Below, piece after piece: positions 1 through 11,392 of a stretch of 64,000 bases of DNA. The first letter of the stretch is position 1, and each line of letters opens with the position of its first letter. Below the pieces are notes generated by a model, which ran no database searches, was not told the origin of the DNA, and saw only the letters and a list, made by a program, of their open reading frames with translations. Position numbers and translations under genes: made by a program. The stretch is from Pisolithus tinctorius (Eukaryota; Basidiomycota; Agaricomycetes; Boletales; Pisolithaceae), in the NCBI GenBank assembly GCA_024663395.1, contig JANFAH010000048.1:461695-525694 (forward strand), in the 5' to 3' direction.

Positions 1-3000
1 AATGTTCCAAACGGAAGAAGCTTATCGATATTGTGTGCCAGCTGTGATGCATCAGTTATTGTAACCGACTTCTAATCGTATTCACAAACCTTGTTTGGAA
101 TATTCGACAGCCGCCGAGCAGCTTGGGACCCTGGAAAGAGGAAGGGTATGGTGGGAACTCCGAGGGCCCTCGCAAAGACGTGTTACGCCGCATAGGTTTT
201 TGAACTTGAAAACAGCGTTCTTCTTTCAGTTCCACGAGAAGATGCACTCAGGGCTTCATGGGTTTTTGTTACCCAACAAACCAGATGCTCATTAGTTAGA
301 TTGCCTCATTCTGGAAGCCTTTGACGCAGAGTTCCGATAGTGGGGAAACTTCCGCCACAACAAGCACTCGTTAGGCGGCGGAATCACCCGAATTGTATGT
401 CCATTCATGACCGTCCTTTCACAAAGGCACTTGCCTGCAGTAGCCCGATATGTTTGTTGACTCGTTAAAAGAAGTATTTCCACCATCTTACGGTGTCAGC
501 CGCGTATCGACATCAACAATCGCGAGACTCTACCAGGCTCTATTGCCATGTTCAAATCCTCAAATCTCCGCATATATTGGTCCCTAAAAAATCATATCGA
601 ATAAGTCAGTTAAGTCCCGCGCGATCCGCCGGGACTTGGTTCGGACGGTGATCATTGATAGATGGTGACCTAGGAGAAATTGTAGTGAGTTTTCAAATTA
701 GGGTCAGGCGATTATCAGCCCCCCTGTCAGATTGGCAGCGGCTATCAAGTGCGTCACTTGTGGCAGTGGAGGGTGGAGTGTAAGCGTGCTCAGGGAGGGT
801 ATGGTATGATATGATAGAATGATTGAGCCTGCACGCGCACGAACGTAGAACTCGCACGGAGAATTCGCCAGAACGAAGAGCAGAGGGGATCGCCTTCCGC
901 TGGAATTCCTGGATTCCCAAACGTCTGGTTCCGAGACTAAGCGTAGAAAGGAGTACTCCGATGTTCTATTTTCATCGTCCACTACCCAAAATTACCAGCT
1001 GCTGGAACGTACGTCAACGAGCTCCTTGACATGATAGACAATCATCTTACTGATATTCCCTGTGATGATGCTACATAGTGGTCTCAGGATGCCGCTCTTA
1101 GTGTTATACTGATTGCCATCAATGTCATCGTATGTCGCGAAGTTAGTGAGCGTTCCCACAGCTCTGGTGAAATGACACGACGAACACACAGTAATTGATC
1201 TGGAAGACATATGGTGATATCTGTTACTTCATCCCAGGAAAACAAGGGAAAGAATGTGTCTGTGATCCCTGAACTTCAAACTCGATTCTGGGCTTAGAAC
1301 AGCCATCCCGCAAAATCGTTGGAATACGAGCTGTACCTGTGGTGAGAGTTTAGCCCGTTCGCGTGTAGTGTGTAACTCGTGTTCTCATGTCGTGGATTGC
1401 ATCCTGTCGCTTCGGAGAAACGTGTATGCACACGAGGAGATTTGGTAGGGCCTTCCGTAAGGCAATTAATGATGAGTAGCTTGTCCAAGCAGCGCCTAGA
1501 TAAACCACTGACCGAAAACTTTACTCCGATGCCACCGCAAAAATCTCTCTTCCCAGAATCATTAGGGCGTAAGTCCGCTGGAAGCACAACAGCTCTGTCC
1601 GTACCTTCGCGCGTCATACTTAGCCTTAGATCAAAAAAAACAATCTGGCTGATCGTGTGAAATATAGCGTGAGTTTTCCTGAGTCTGATACGTCATCATG
1701 GGGTATGTACATACTTCGATACGCGAACCGGGGGTCACGCGTGGGGAGCAAGTAAGGACAAGAGGACTTAAAACACACATGCCAAGCTCCGCAGGCAAGG
1801 CTGTTGGGTACCCGAGGGTACCGGGACTACTGCATAAGAATGATTGAAGCTGAAGGGGACGGAAGCAAAGTCGTACTAATCGTCGGACGAAAGATCATTA
1901 GAGTACGACAATTACTTCCGAACCCGACGCGATTTGGAATATGCAGCGGAGAACTTTCGAGGCGGCCACCTCGAGCACCGCCGATAAACCAGACAAAGGC
2001 AAGTCAACGTTTGGCAAAAAAGTGGGAATCGTAGGGCGCCGGACGCACATCATCTGGGTATTAACTAGGGACCTTGTGCTGGCACCAGCGTAAATCGGAA
2101 AGCCCTTGGGCCTTTGCGCCGAGCTCATTTGGCAACGAATGCAGGAGATTCGATTAGGCACGAGGTAGCACGACCCCCGCACGATACGGTCGATAGCATA
2201 CAGATAGAAGCCCGGTCCCCCGCTCGACACTGCCGACAGTCAGAAAACGACAAGGAAGTTCAGTAGTATTAGTCTCTGCCACCACGGGTTGCTCGACTTT
2301 GGCGTTGTGGTCAACTTGGCGAATGTCACCATTAGTGATGCCGGTTAAATAGGAGGTCTTGAACGACTTAGGCATTACATTTGTGTAAATCGTCTGGTAA
2401 AAACGGCTGACCGGGTCGTCGTAAATCCGAGGGTTGGAAAAGGCAAACTCAGAAAACGAGGCAGACCACACAAACTAAGCTCTAGCGAAGCTAGCGGTAA
2501 ATTACGGACTCCTGACAGCGTCGTGAAGCATAATATTGGGCCCCAAGCGCAAACCTGGAATACTTGCTCCAGAAGATGGGTTCTGAACGTACCCGAACAC
2601 TACCGTCTTTCCTATCTTCGCACACACCAGCAGAAAAAGGCGATCGATCGATTTCAAGGGTTGCGTAAACGGATCTAAACATCCACATATGTATGGACCT
2701 CGTTTTATGCGCGTCGATCTTGGGGTCCATACAGCCCGCCACACCCCCGGCCGCATCATATCATCGCTCTTTGGCAATCCACCCGGTGAACTGGACGCTG
2801 AAGGCACCAGAGCGCGATTGTATGACGTGTCACTTCGAGATGAGTGTTGAAGCTTGACGGCCGACGGAACACGTCAAGCGCCAAAATGAAAGGTGGCAGG
2901 TAAATTTTCTGAGACATGTTGACCTATTTGCTTCGTATTGGTGCAGGAGAGTCCAGGTACATTTCTACTCAGGACGATATCACCGAAGCTTTGTGGCTGT

Positions 3001-4022
3001 TGCGGTGGGTGATACGGTCGTTAGCGTTCAGAAGTGTCCAGGCAGGGATGGCGGACGCGGACACCGGGAGACAAGTACGGGATGTACTTATACGGACGCC
3101 TCGACGCCCCATCAGAGCCCATCAGTTCCACCTACCCCCTGTGCCACCGAAGCTTGCGCCTACCGAGTCATCTAGGCGGAACAACGATCTTGCGGTGGCC
3201 TTCAGATGTGTAAATGCTGCGGATGGAACTTTACCCTACTTTACCATGCCCTCAATAACCTGGTGGGCTTAAGATGGCATGCAGAGCGTCACGCGGAGTT
3301 TTTACCGACCTACCATCTCCTGCCATCTGTTGAAAATTGTGAGTTGTCATTATGGACTTAATACTACCGAAAACGATTCCGACCATGTGCGCGGGGAAGG
3401 AGCCTCCAGGGCTCGATCAGGAACGGCAAGCGCAAAAATGTGAGAAGTAGTATGTAGGGAGGAAATGAGGAGATTCGGGCGCCCGACAGATCAGGTCGCT
3501 GAATGGTAACATATCACACCTCATGTACTAACTTGGGACTTGTCAGGGCTGGTCACAGGAACATCAGGCGACCCAATAATATCATTACGCGTCGGGGGAA
3601 ATGTCAGCGTACACCAATCTATGTTATAAGAACATAGCCAGCGCCCCGCCTGCTTCCCCCGCTATCGTGGTATGGGACATTGAGGTTTGCCTTCTTTTTG
3701 CCTCCAAGACTTCGTCGCGTCCTCCCGTCCTCGCGCACTACCCGCCGTTCCTTAGCAGTTGCCGAGGACATTCACTCGTTCTAATTTGATAGGCCTACCT
3801 GAAACCGAAGAATTTCGTGGCTGCAAAGAAACTAGCACGCTCGCATTCCTAATTCCTCTTCGTACGTTCTTTCTACCTTCCTTTTACTCCGCCCAAAACC
3901 TTTCTAATCTTTGATGCTGTTTGTCGATTAGTAGTACTGGCCATCATCATCACCGAGTGCTGTCCTGGCCATCACGATACCCAATTTCGTGTCCCTAATC
4001 CAAAAACGGGAGATCGGTAGCT
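1..4022. other. Region without a supportable gene
   Basis: I see no reading frame here that combines a plausible start, splice signals and a recognisable domain on either strand. The longest open frames are about 120 codons, overlap each other in different frames and show no family motif. A minus-strand stretch near 2154-2471 looks somewhat protein-like, with mixed polar and aromatic residues and no low-complexity sequence, but I could not extend it into a gene model or name it. The last few hundred bases should hold the promoter of the DUF6533 gene that starts at 4023. Confidence 0.5.
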
Positions 4023-6200
4023 ATGGTCACGATAATCGATGCCGTGCTGGGCGACGATGCCTCCAGAGCGGAAGGATATATTCGCGTCGCATCTATGGCC
4101 TTTGCATTTTATGAGTGAGTGTTAAATCATACCTTTTTACGTTATCATGGAGGTGACGCCCATCCTCGTGTGATTCGAATCACTTGCAGTTATATAATTA
4201 CCCTACCGATCGAATACCGTGTGTATCGCAGCCAGCGCAGTTTCTTTCGCATGAGGTATAGTAACGTCCCCGCCGGTTGTTAGCTCCCCATGAAAGTTGA
4301 TCCTGCGCAGTCTTGCGTGTATTCTATTCATCCTGATTCGGTAGGTAATAAGTGAGCTGTCACTCAACCGGGTTTTGACGGAGATTATGACGGGACGCTC
4401 TTCTGCTCCAGATATACCAGTATTTTGGTCATGGTCACGAGCAACTATGGATTCTTTGCGACCTCCTTCACAGAGGAGTCTTGTCGGCGGTTTTACTTCG
4501 TACCTCCCATTTTCAAAGGTTTGCTGGCGTCACGCTTAACTGACCGGCTCTGGTCCTGATATTTTTTTCCAGATTTGCAGGCTTCTGTTTCACAGGCAAT
4601 CCTGGGAGTCAGGTGAACTTATCTCTCATAATTGCGTTGTTATGGCTGTACTCAAGACGTCTACCTCACAGGACATTTAACATCGCTGGGAGGAACAAAC
4701 AGTTGGGCTTGTTCCTCCTTGTATACTTCTGTATCACAGTGGCGGTAATATCTGTGGCTCTAACTGTCCTTCGAGTCCAGGTGACTAATTAGTTATGGTA
4801 GCTCGAATGGTTCTTTGATTTATACCGTCGAACTTGTAAGACCCAACGCTCGAGACTGATACTCTATCATTAACTCATCTAAGCTACATCCTTCTCAGCC
4901 CAGGTAGTCGGCGTAGGTCTTCTCGTTACACCACATTCAAATCTGATTTACGAACCTTACGGTTGGCATACAGGGAAAGTGGGTAGATCTCATTTATTTT
5001 CTGCTAACAAACTCAATGTGCTCTAATCCTCTCTCACCTGGTAGTTGCGTCTCGGGGGTCTCCGGTGCACATCCCCTGACGTGGGTGTTCTACCTTGTCG
5101 CGATGATTTACGACCTCATGGCACTCGTGCTCTCGACCATCCACCTAGTTCGGTATAAGACGTATAGTGGAAAGTGAGTTTATTTTATTTTCTATTGTTA
5201 CCTCTTTGATGAAATGATGCTGAATTCTGTTACATAGATTTTCGTTTTTGGTCCGTGTGTAAGTGCTGTTTGCGCCGTTCCTTGGGACAAGTTCAATTTT
5301 CTGCGGTGCATAGTATGATGTACGACGGACTGATCTTCTTTGTTGTGCTTACGGGTAAGTTACCAGCTGGCTACGAGAATGGCCGTGCGCGGCATTAACT
5401 GCTCCACCACAGCCGTCAATATATTAAACTTGATCCTTTACCGGCAACTGGACCTCACCACTCAGGTGAGCATTTCTTTCTAGGTTCTTAATGCGGAATT
5501 CGTAACTCCCACGATTTGGCAGTCTACGGGGTGAGTAGAGTGTTGTGTTACCACATAGAGATCGGTCGCTGACTTGTATGGACTTTATCAGAGTTTCGCT
5601 CGGATATGCCGTCGTTTGGATAATGAGTCAACGAATTCTCATTCATCTCCGGGGTGAGTATATACCAACTAAGGCTCCACCAAGTTAGGTATTAAATCGA
5701 CAAAACTACTCGTAGAACTTGTAGGGGAGCGCTCGACATCCGGGGTCTCGCGAATCTCCAACGTTGTTGTGCACCCAGGCCGCAGTTTTGTGGTCGGTAG
5801 CCAGCACCACCAGCGCACGCCACCAACTCCGCTCCGTGCTACACACTCCTCCGGGCTGTCTCCTCTGGACCAAAAGGGCGTCACGTTGCACGACATTTCA
5901 AACATCGATGATGTTGATTATAGCCGTCCACTCTCGTCGCCTGCTCATTTTCAGCATCATCACCCGTTTTCATCCTCCAATGACGTTGTAGCACCCGACG
6001 ACCGGGATTATTGTCATGTTACGGCTGGCAGGGACCAAACCAAGGCAGCTGTCCTCGACGTCCCAATTCGATTCCAACGAACGGTCATTGTTGATCCTCA
6101 CTATTCCAGCAACGATGCCGAGGATACTGGGGGAGCGTCGGAGATGCACTTGCCTTCACACGCCATATCCAGGGATAATGCACTGCCGATGTGGAGTTAG
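4023..6200 (+). CDS. DUF6533-domain multi-pass membrane protein
   Basis: This is a fungal membrane protein of unknown function in the DUF6533 family. The first exon reads MVTIIDAVLG and leads into the N-terminal DUF6533 helix (YIRVASMAFAFYDYIITLP, then IEYRVYRSQRSFFRMR across two introns). Later exons carry the family pattern TSNYGFFATSFTEESCRRFY, then KDLQASVSQAILGVR, FNIAGRN, a hydrophobic helix (LGLFLLVYFCITVA) and, near the end of the membrane part, SLGYAVVWIMSQRILIHLRE. About ten short GT-AG introns are needed. The last exon, from about 5716, encodes a hydrophilic Ser/His/Asp-rich tail of about 160 residues ending NALPMWS, which is probably cytosolic. The gene converges on the PalI-like gene. 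It lies far from the three other DUF6533 genes (44.9-50.2 kb) and looks more divergent than they are from each other. Family assignment is from motif memory; exon edges are approximate. Confidence 0.8.
4171..4184. repeat. 14-bp perfect palindrome in an intron
   Basis: GTGATTCGAATCAC is a perfect inverted repeat inside the first intron of the DUF6533 gene, close to its 3' splice site. No function is evident. Confidence 0.4.
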
Positions 6201-6494
6201 GAATTAGTCTAATACACTTCGGAAGGTGTATGAAAATACTACATATATCTGTTCCAGATTATGCCGCACTCAATACTCTTAGTGAGGGTTGTGAATTCCG
6301 TGGATATTGTATCATTATTGTACAGGGTGTATCTGTAGCCGTCGTCCGAGGTAGCCAGCGTGGATTCCGCTTCAATCCGAGATAGTTCATACCCGCGGAA
6401 TCCCAAGAAGGAAATGAAAGTGTCACACATAAAACTCTTGCCGTGCCATTCGTTTAAGACGATGAGCATACACATAAAAATGAATGAACAATTC

Positions 6495-7451
6495 CTAGTT
6501 CCGCTTGAACCTGCTGAAGAATCCCTCCTTGGGGCTGGTCGATGTGGAGGTTGCGTTAGCCATCCTTCTACGCCGGCGACCAAAGCAAACGGTACAGCCA
6601 CCGAGAACAAGGAGGATCATCGAGGTGAATGTCAACCAGAAACCTGTGTAATGTTCTTCTTCGATTTGATGGCTTCGAGGAGGGAAATTATGTACTAACC
6701 GGGGCCAGTAATGGTATTTCCGCCGAAGCCGAGATTGCCCATTTGATCCTTGACGTACGCAAAGAGAGCAACATCAATGATGAAGGCAATGAACGCCAGA
6801 AGAGCAGCAAGAAAGCCGACGAGGGACGCGAAAAGAGTGACAGTGATATGCTGGGAGAGGGCGAGTAACAACGCGATGAACGCCACTCCCGCCGCTAGAT
6901 CACGTGGTACAAATCAGGTGAGGTCATAGAAGGGCGGATACAAACGCACCGACGGGATGCACGGCAAGGCCGCGGGTCCACGATGAACCAATCGTCACTG
7001 AATTGCTGGTGGAGTTGACAACGACAGAGTAGCCGTGACCTTGAAGTTGCAACAAGCTGAACAAGGGAACCGAAGACTATGCCAAATCAAAAGGAGTTAC
7101 CTGTAGTGCTGCAAACTCTGTTTCCATTGGTGAGATCGTAGCAGTATGCCCTGATCGCGAAAATGAGCTCCTCAGCTCAACAGTTAGGAAGAGAGAATTC
7201 ATACCATATACCGAACTACCGCATGAGAAAAACACGCCGCCATAAGGACAAGTGAGGGGGTGAAACAAGAGAGTACTCACTCTGAGCTGGCTGATCGTGT
7301 CGTTTGCAGCAGACAGTTCAGTGTTTCCATCTGCATGGACACGGGTGATATCCATAGCAGTCAAGTAGGGAAGAGATACGGAAACGATGAACAGGAGGAC
7401 GAAAGCTGCGAAGAAAAAGAACACTGCGGGAATACAAAATGCGCGCCCCAT
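6495..7451 (-). CDS. SUR7/PalI-family membrane protein
   Basis: This four-helix plasma-membrane protein belongs to the SUR7/PalI (Rim9) family, whose members act in eisosomes or in the ambient-pH (Rim/Pal) signalling complex. The first helix is MGRAFCIPAVFFFFAAFVLL, followed by an extracellular segment (SLPYLTAMDITRVHADGN). Spliced exons then give FGIW, a segment with the paired cysteines CYDLTNGNRVC, and HGYSVVVNSTSN. Helices two and three form the block FIALLLALSQHITVTLFASL and FIAFIIDVALFAYVKDQM, followed by a Gly-rich loop. Helix four (FWLTFTSMILLVLGGCTVCF) is followed by the basic tail RRRRMANATSTS that ends FSRFKRN. The order helix, cysteine loop, three helices, basic tail is typical of the family. 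The upstream in-frame GTG is not needed; the ATG at 7451 fits the signal-anchor start. It converges on the DUF6533 gene about 295 bases away. Confidence 0.85.
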
Positions 7452-7623
7452 GTTCACCAGCGGGATCGACTATCTGCTACGGTAACAGTCAACTGGTGAG
7501 CGTTCGAGGACGAGGGATGTCGACGAAGGACGGGAGACGAAGAACGAGGACGGTTGCAGGCAAAGCCTTGTGACGCCACCTTCCAAATAGGGAATAACAA
7601 GCTTGGCAGATATGCGCATTACG

Positions 7624-7884
7624 TCATAATTCGCAGATACCACTAGCAGCGACTACCTCACCACTAGTCCTTGTTCTGACCCTCAGAATTGCGAAGACGA
7701 TTGTCTGACTGCGTGCTGCCGTACCTGCACCATCTTTGAACCCACTAGTATATGTGTAAGTGACCTGCTGCGATAAATATATTGTGGTATATAAATAGCA
7801 CTTACAGTGCTGTCGACGCGATGACATAAGGCGTGCCGAGGCCTTCGCGAAAACTAACAACAGAGTGAAAGAAACCATTACCAC
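7624..7884 (-). other. Possible small secreted-protein ORF
   Basis: A minus-strand frame begins MVMVSFTLLLVFAKASARLM, which resembles a signal peptide. It can be joined across a GT-AG interval (about 7768-7810 on the plus strand) to a short polar segment ending ASGICEL. No family is recognised. The frame lies upstream of the PalI-like gene and the DUF6534 gene and could equally be chance. Confidence 0.15.
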
Positions 7885-7946
7885 GATCTCAACAGGACGC
7901 CCGTCGACGCGGCAGGTATATGCACTCGTTGCAATTCAACAAGCCA

Positions 7947-7984
7947 GACTGGCACAACAAATAGGATGCGGACTCGTGCCAGTC
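7947..7984. repeat. Inverted repeat, 9-bp arms
   Basis: GACTGGCAC (7947-7955) and GTGCCAGTC (7976-7984) form a perfect inverted repeat with a 20-base loop, about 210 bases before the first DUF6534 start codon. The left arm lies in the string GCCAGACTGGCACAACA, which resembles the GGCC-rich palindromes upstream of other DUF6534 genes in the window. Confidence 0.4.
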
Positions 7985-8130
7985 CAACAAACAAGATTGG
8001 CATAGCACTGTCAGTGACACAAAGCAATATTGCCTCCGGTCGCACTCATGGCATTCCTTTAGGAAATTATGCGCAGGCTGTACCCACGCCGGGGAACCCC
8101 TGTCGGTCTCCATCGGCTTGGCCTACGGTG

Positions 8131-8140
8131 CATAAAAGCC
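8131..8140 (+). promoter_or_regulatory. TATA-like box of first DUF6534 gene
   Basis: CATAAAAGCC lies about 56-65 bases before the ATG at 8196. The minus-strand copy that starts at 27433 has TATAAAGC at a matching distance. Confidence 0.45.
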
Positions 8141-8195
8141 AAAGGACCTGCCACAGCACGTTCACACTGTTTTATTCAGTTATTTAGGTTGGGGA

Positions 8196-10103
8196 ATGAT
8201 GTCACAGTCCGAAGTATATAATGGTGCTGATTGGGGACCCGGTCTTGCTGGCAAGTATCGTTACTCTACCCAACCTTCGCTGACAGTGTCGTTCACAGGA
8301 TTTGCTGTTGGGCTTGCGTGCGTTCGCTACATGACATTGCAGTTGGCCAGACGGTTACCTGTTTTCTAGTTTGTATGGTGTATCAGTATTCCAATGCCTA
8401 TTCTACATCGTGGCGTTCCCGAAGGACAAGCGTACTATTAAAAGTGCAGTACGTTGTCCCTATCTATTCCTGCCCTCTGTCAGCTGACCCTTCAAAGGTC
8501 TTCCTTGTCTTGTATGTCGCGTCCTTTACTCGCCTTGTACCTGCGACATGAGTCCTCGACCCACAGTTTTCTGGACAGCGTCAATACCCTCGCATTTTTA
8601 TGCTTCTACTCTCGAATGTTGATAGTTTATCGACGGAACACGGCATATCCTCCCACGAGCGAGATGACCTGGTACGTCCGCCTTATTACCGCGTTGTCTT
8701 GTACTTGATACAGCCCATTCAGTTTGACTGTAAGTAGCAACCCTCTAGAACTGTAATGCTGTTAGCAACGTTGCTGAAAGTGTCTTTAATTTCCCAGATT
8801 GCCTTTGCTACAAATGTAAGGCGATATAATCACTTAATTCTCACTCTGCTAATCGGAGTCGTCTGCAGTCCTGTATCGCGTTCTTTGTGCAATGGTTTGA
8901 TATATGTCCTTCACCCTTTGTACTATTCTCAATACCGCGCAATAGCTTCTATGCCCACAGGGTTTGGATAAGTAAGAAGTGCCTCACTTTTCTTTCGTGA
9001 ATATCTTTAGACTTGGACTTTCCAGTTGGTGATCGGAATAAGCTGTTGACGTGTGCAGTGGTGTGTCATTCATTCGTCGCTCTTCAGACATGATGATACG
9101 GATATTTTTTCGCTGAAAAGCTTTTCGCTGCATTGACACAATTGGGTGAGCCGCACCGTCCAGTATACTGCTCCCTTTTTATTGATCAGATCAGCGTTTG
9201 GTAGCCGTATGTGATTCACATACGTTCTTTTCGCATCAATTCATTGACCCCTGCCCCCGAACATTTAGTAACAGTGGAAGACGCGTAAGTTGACAGCCGC
9301 GAGAATTCTGTCTGCTTATGCTCGGGATCGGCAGTTATGAAAGTGACAACGTCGCTACCTTCTTTAGCAATCCGGCGGTGTGTAACGATTCATTTGAATT
9401 ATGATATTTCTGCATGCCATGAAATAGGACTCGGCAGTCAATGCCCTGGCAAGTGCAGTATGCGATGCCATCATCACAGCAAGCGTATATTTCTGTCTCC
9501 GTCGGTCGGGAGCTGGTCTTGGTCCGATGTATGTATCACAATGACATTAACTCCTGATCATCGCTCATCCCTTACCAGGAGGGAAAACCCTATTCAAAAA
9601 TTCAATTTGGTCTTCGTTCAGATGGGTTTGATCACATTGTGAGTGCTGCCTTCTACCGTTGTGGAAACGGCTGATATGCACACTTTTATCCCGGATGCAT
9701 GCGGTCAGCACGAGTGCCCTTACAACGTCTGTACTTGTGAGTTGTCTCCTGTATGCCCGTACCCACGACGACTATTACTAAACTCTACGAAGTATTATGA
9801 GAGTGATCGGATCGGACAATACTTCACTGCCGCGCCAGTTTCAATGCTGGGTAAAAGTTTGTATTCCTTGTTCGTGTATTTGTTCTCGGTTGACTTTCCC
9901 TATACCAACAGCGTATTCGAACTCCATGTTAGCTGTGTGAGCATACTATTTCGTCTCGCCAAATTATGACCTCACATTAGCCATTCTGCTTTCCCCATTC
10001 GTGTAACCACAAAAGGCTGAATGCAAGGAAGCCTATCCGTGATCGGCAACAATTTGTTCCGGTGTCTCCATCACAGCTTCCTACCCTACAAACTAATCAC
10101 TGA
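8196..10103 (+). CDS. DUF6534-domain multi-pass membrane protein, copy 1
   Basis: This is a seven-helix-type fungal membrane protein of unknown role, and the plus-strand founder-like copy of subfamily 1. It starts MMSQSEVYNGADWGPGLAG. A GC-AG intron (donor GCAAGT) joins this to FAVGLALYGVSVFQCLFY, then AFPKDKRTIKSAV. A following exon holds the helix pattern FLDSVNTLAFLCFYSR. The motif FFVQ-C-FYAHRVWIS spans an intron whose donor splits the TGC codon (CAATG|gt). The DUF6534 C-terminal helices and NLVFVQMGLITL follow. The final exons read KYYESDRIGQYFTAAPVSMLG, YSNSMLAV and LNARKPIRDRQQ, ending ELPTLQTNH-type (here QLPTLQTNH) before TGA. Two ATGs in tandem open the frame. The gene stands alone on this strand, 10 kb or more from its relatives. 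Exon edges in the middle are approximate. Confidence 0.8.
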
Positions 10104-10784
10104 CCCCCCAACCTGCACTGTATATACCTCCGATCTGTTTCCCCAACCAATGGCCATTCTTCCTGAGCTCAAAATGACGTGGGACTTCCTGGACCGTTTC
10201 GGACTCGTACGTTTAGTAAAACGAACTTCGTGTGTTTTGCATGCTTTGTCGAAGAGAGATAGGTTTAGCATGCTTCTGACCATCTCCTTGTCGCCAACCG
10301 GTCTCCTGTCGAGTTGTGCGCGGATGACTACCATACAGAGGGCTACAAGGAGTGGCCCCCGAGTTCAAATGGTGGATTTTTTGCGTACACGTGGCATTGT
10401 ACACCATTTCCAACAGGATAGGAAGATATGAGGATTGTAAAAGCCACTGCAGAGCCAAACCAGCCAATCCTCGATGTCGTGCAACCATGACAACACCCTA
10501 GAATCGATACAGGAGACAACGTGGTATCTACCATTACACGGCGGAATGTAGGTTGGAATATTGTCGTGATTATCCCCGCTCGCTCTTGGCTTCGCGAGAC
10601 GTATCCTACACCATTGGAACGTGAGCGCAGTAGTGTCCATATTCACGAGAACTTCAAAGTACGTATTATGTTGGAGGAGACTCTCGGTGTCCTTTTCCTT
10701 TCCTCTTCATTCATATTCTTCCAATTCCCAAGTCTTGACGACCTCTGCGATTGTCGACGTCGCAAGTGGCCATAGGTAACGTTC
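10104..10784. other. 3' flank of DUF6534 copy 1, no gene
   Basis: No gene is supported. The first 40 bases after the stop (CCCCAACCTGCACTGTATATAC) match the 3' flank of the minus-strand copies, for example around 27890-27914. This shows that duplications of the family carried flanking DNA with them. Confidence 0.5.
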
Positions 10785-10962
10785 GATGACATTGTTCAAT
10801 ACGTCTACGACGGAAAACGTCGGATTTTGGGACTGAGCTCGATATCGCTGGCCTAGATCCTCGTCGTTCCATCGGTAGGTTCCGCCGGTCCTGTAACCAT
10901 TTATTTCGATGCTAACATATGTAGCACAATACCCGTTCTCCTCTGGTATGGTGTATGACTAC
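10733..10962 (-). other. Open frame downstream of the COQ8 duplicate
   Basis: A minus-strand frame reads IPEENGYCATYVSIEINGY, then RTGGTYRWNDEDLG, then FSVVDVLNNVIERYLWPLA and ends TWELEEYE before TGA. It has protein-like composition, but no ATG in the same frame and no family I recognise. The corresponding place after the true COQ8 (about 15370-15700) is shortened by internal deletions. It is probably the last exon or relic of a former neighbour gene carried along by the duplication. Confidence 0.3.
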
Positions 10963-11392
10963 CCTCCGAGTCGTCTCCAAGTTTGTATCGGGTCAGGGTA
11001 AATCTGCATCCATAGTCGCCATATGACAGCCCGTACTTGCCAACGATCAAATCGATATCTGCTCATGATCCTATCCCAGAGCTCCCTTGCATCTACGACA
11101 GCACGGGCCTCGTAGCCAGTAAGTATCCACCGCTCACTCTGCTTTTAATCTTATATGTCAATCAATAGAACGGTTTCTTCATCGTCGAACGGGCTCACCG
11201 GTTGAGGCTATACGTCTCGCGAGACGGAGGGGTGAGCCGATGTCTCAGCATTGCAGGGACATAGGCTCGTATTTGGGCCGTGATGTCCGCCCATTGCGAC
11301 CTAGATCCGAAAGTGAAGGGCTGCGGGGCGGAATCCCTGAAAGGCGTTGCGAGCAGGATCATGGAATTGACGTGAACATCGAGACTGCGCAA
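10785..11392 (-). pseudogene. Dead duplicate of the COQ8 3' end and flank
   Basis: On the minus strand, 11392-11195 encodes a near copy of the COQ8 C-terminal region ([19 protein letters not shown], then [17 protein letters not shown] and ETYSLNR). The next exon continues as in COQ8 (SGGYLLATR) but a one-base deletion breaks the frame, and the terminal stop of COQ8 is TGG here. The match to COQ8 and its 3' flank (about 15370-16175) runs for about 600 bases at roughly 90 percent identity by eye, with several indels. Upstream of 11392 homology to COQ8 stops abruptly. This is a truncated segmental duplicate with no kinase core. Its left part (10733-10960) keeps an open minus-strand frame ending ELEEYE that I cannot name. 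Confidence 0.75.

Noticed and set aside
2916..3272. Plus-strand open frame of 118 codons
   Set aside because: No recognisable domain; overlapping frames of similar length exist and no introns or promoter features support it.
8880..8960. Treating the stretch between FFVQW and SFYAHRVWI as coding
   Set aside because: It is open in several copies but not in all. Splicing at CAATG|gt to ..ag restores FFVQ-C-FYAHR in every copy, so it is an intron.
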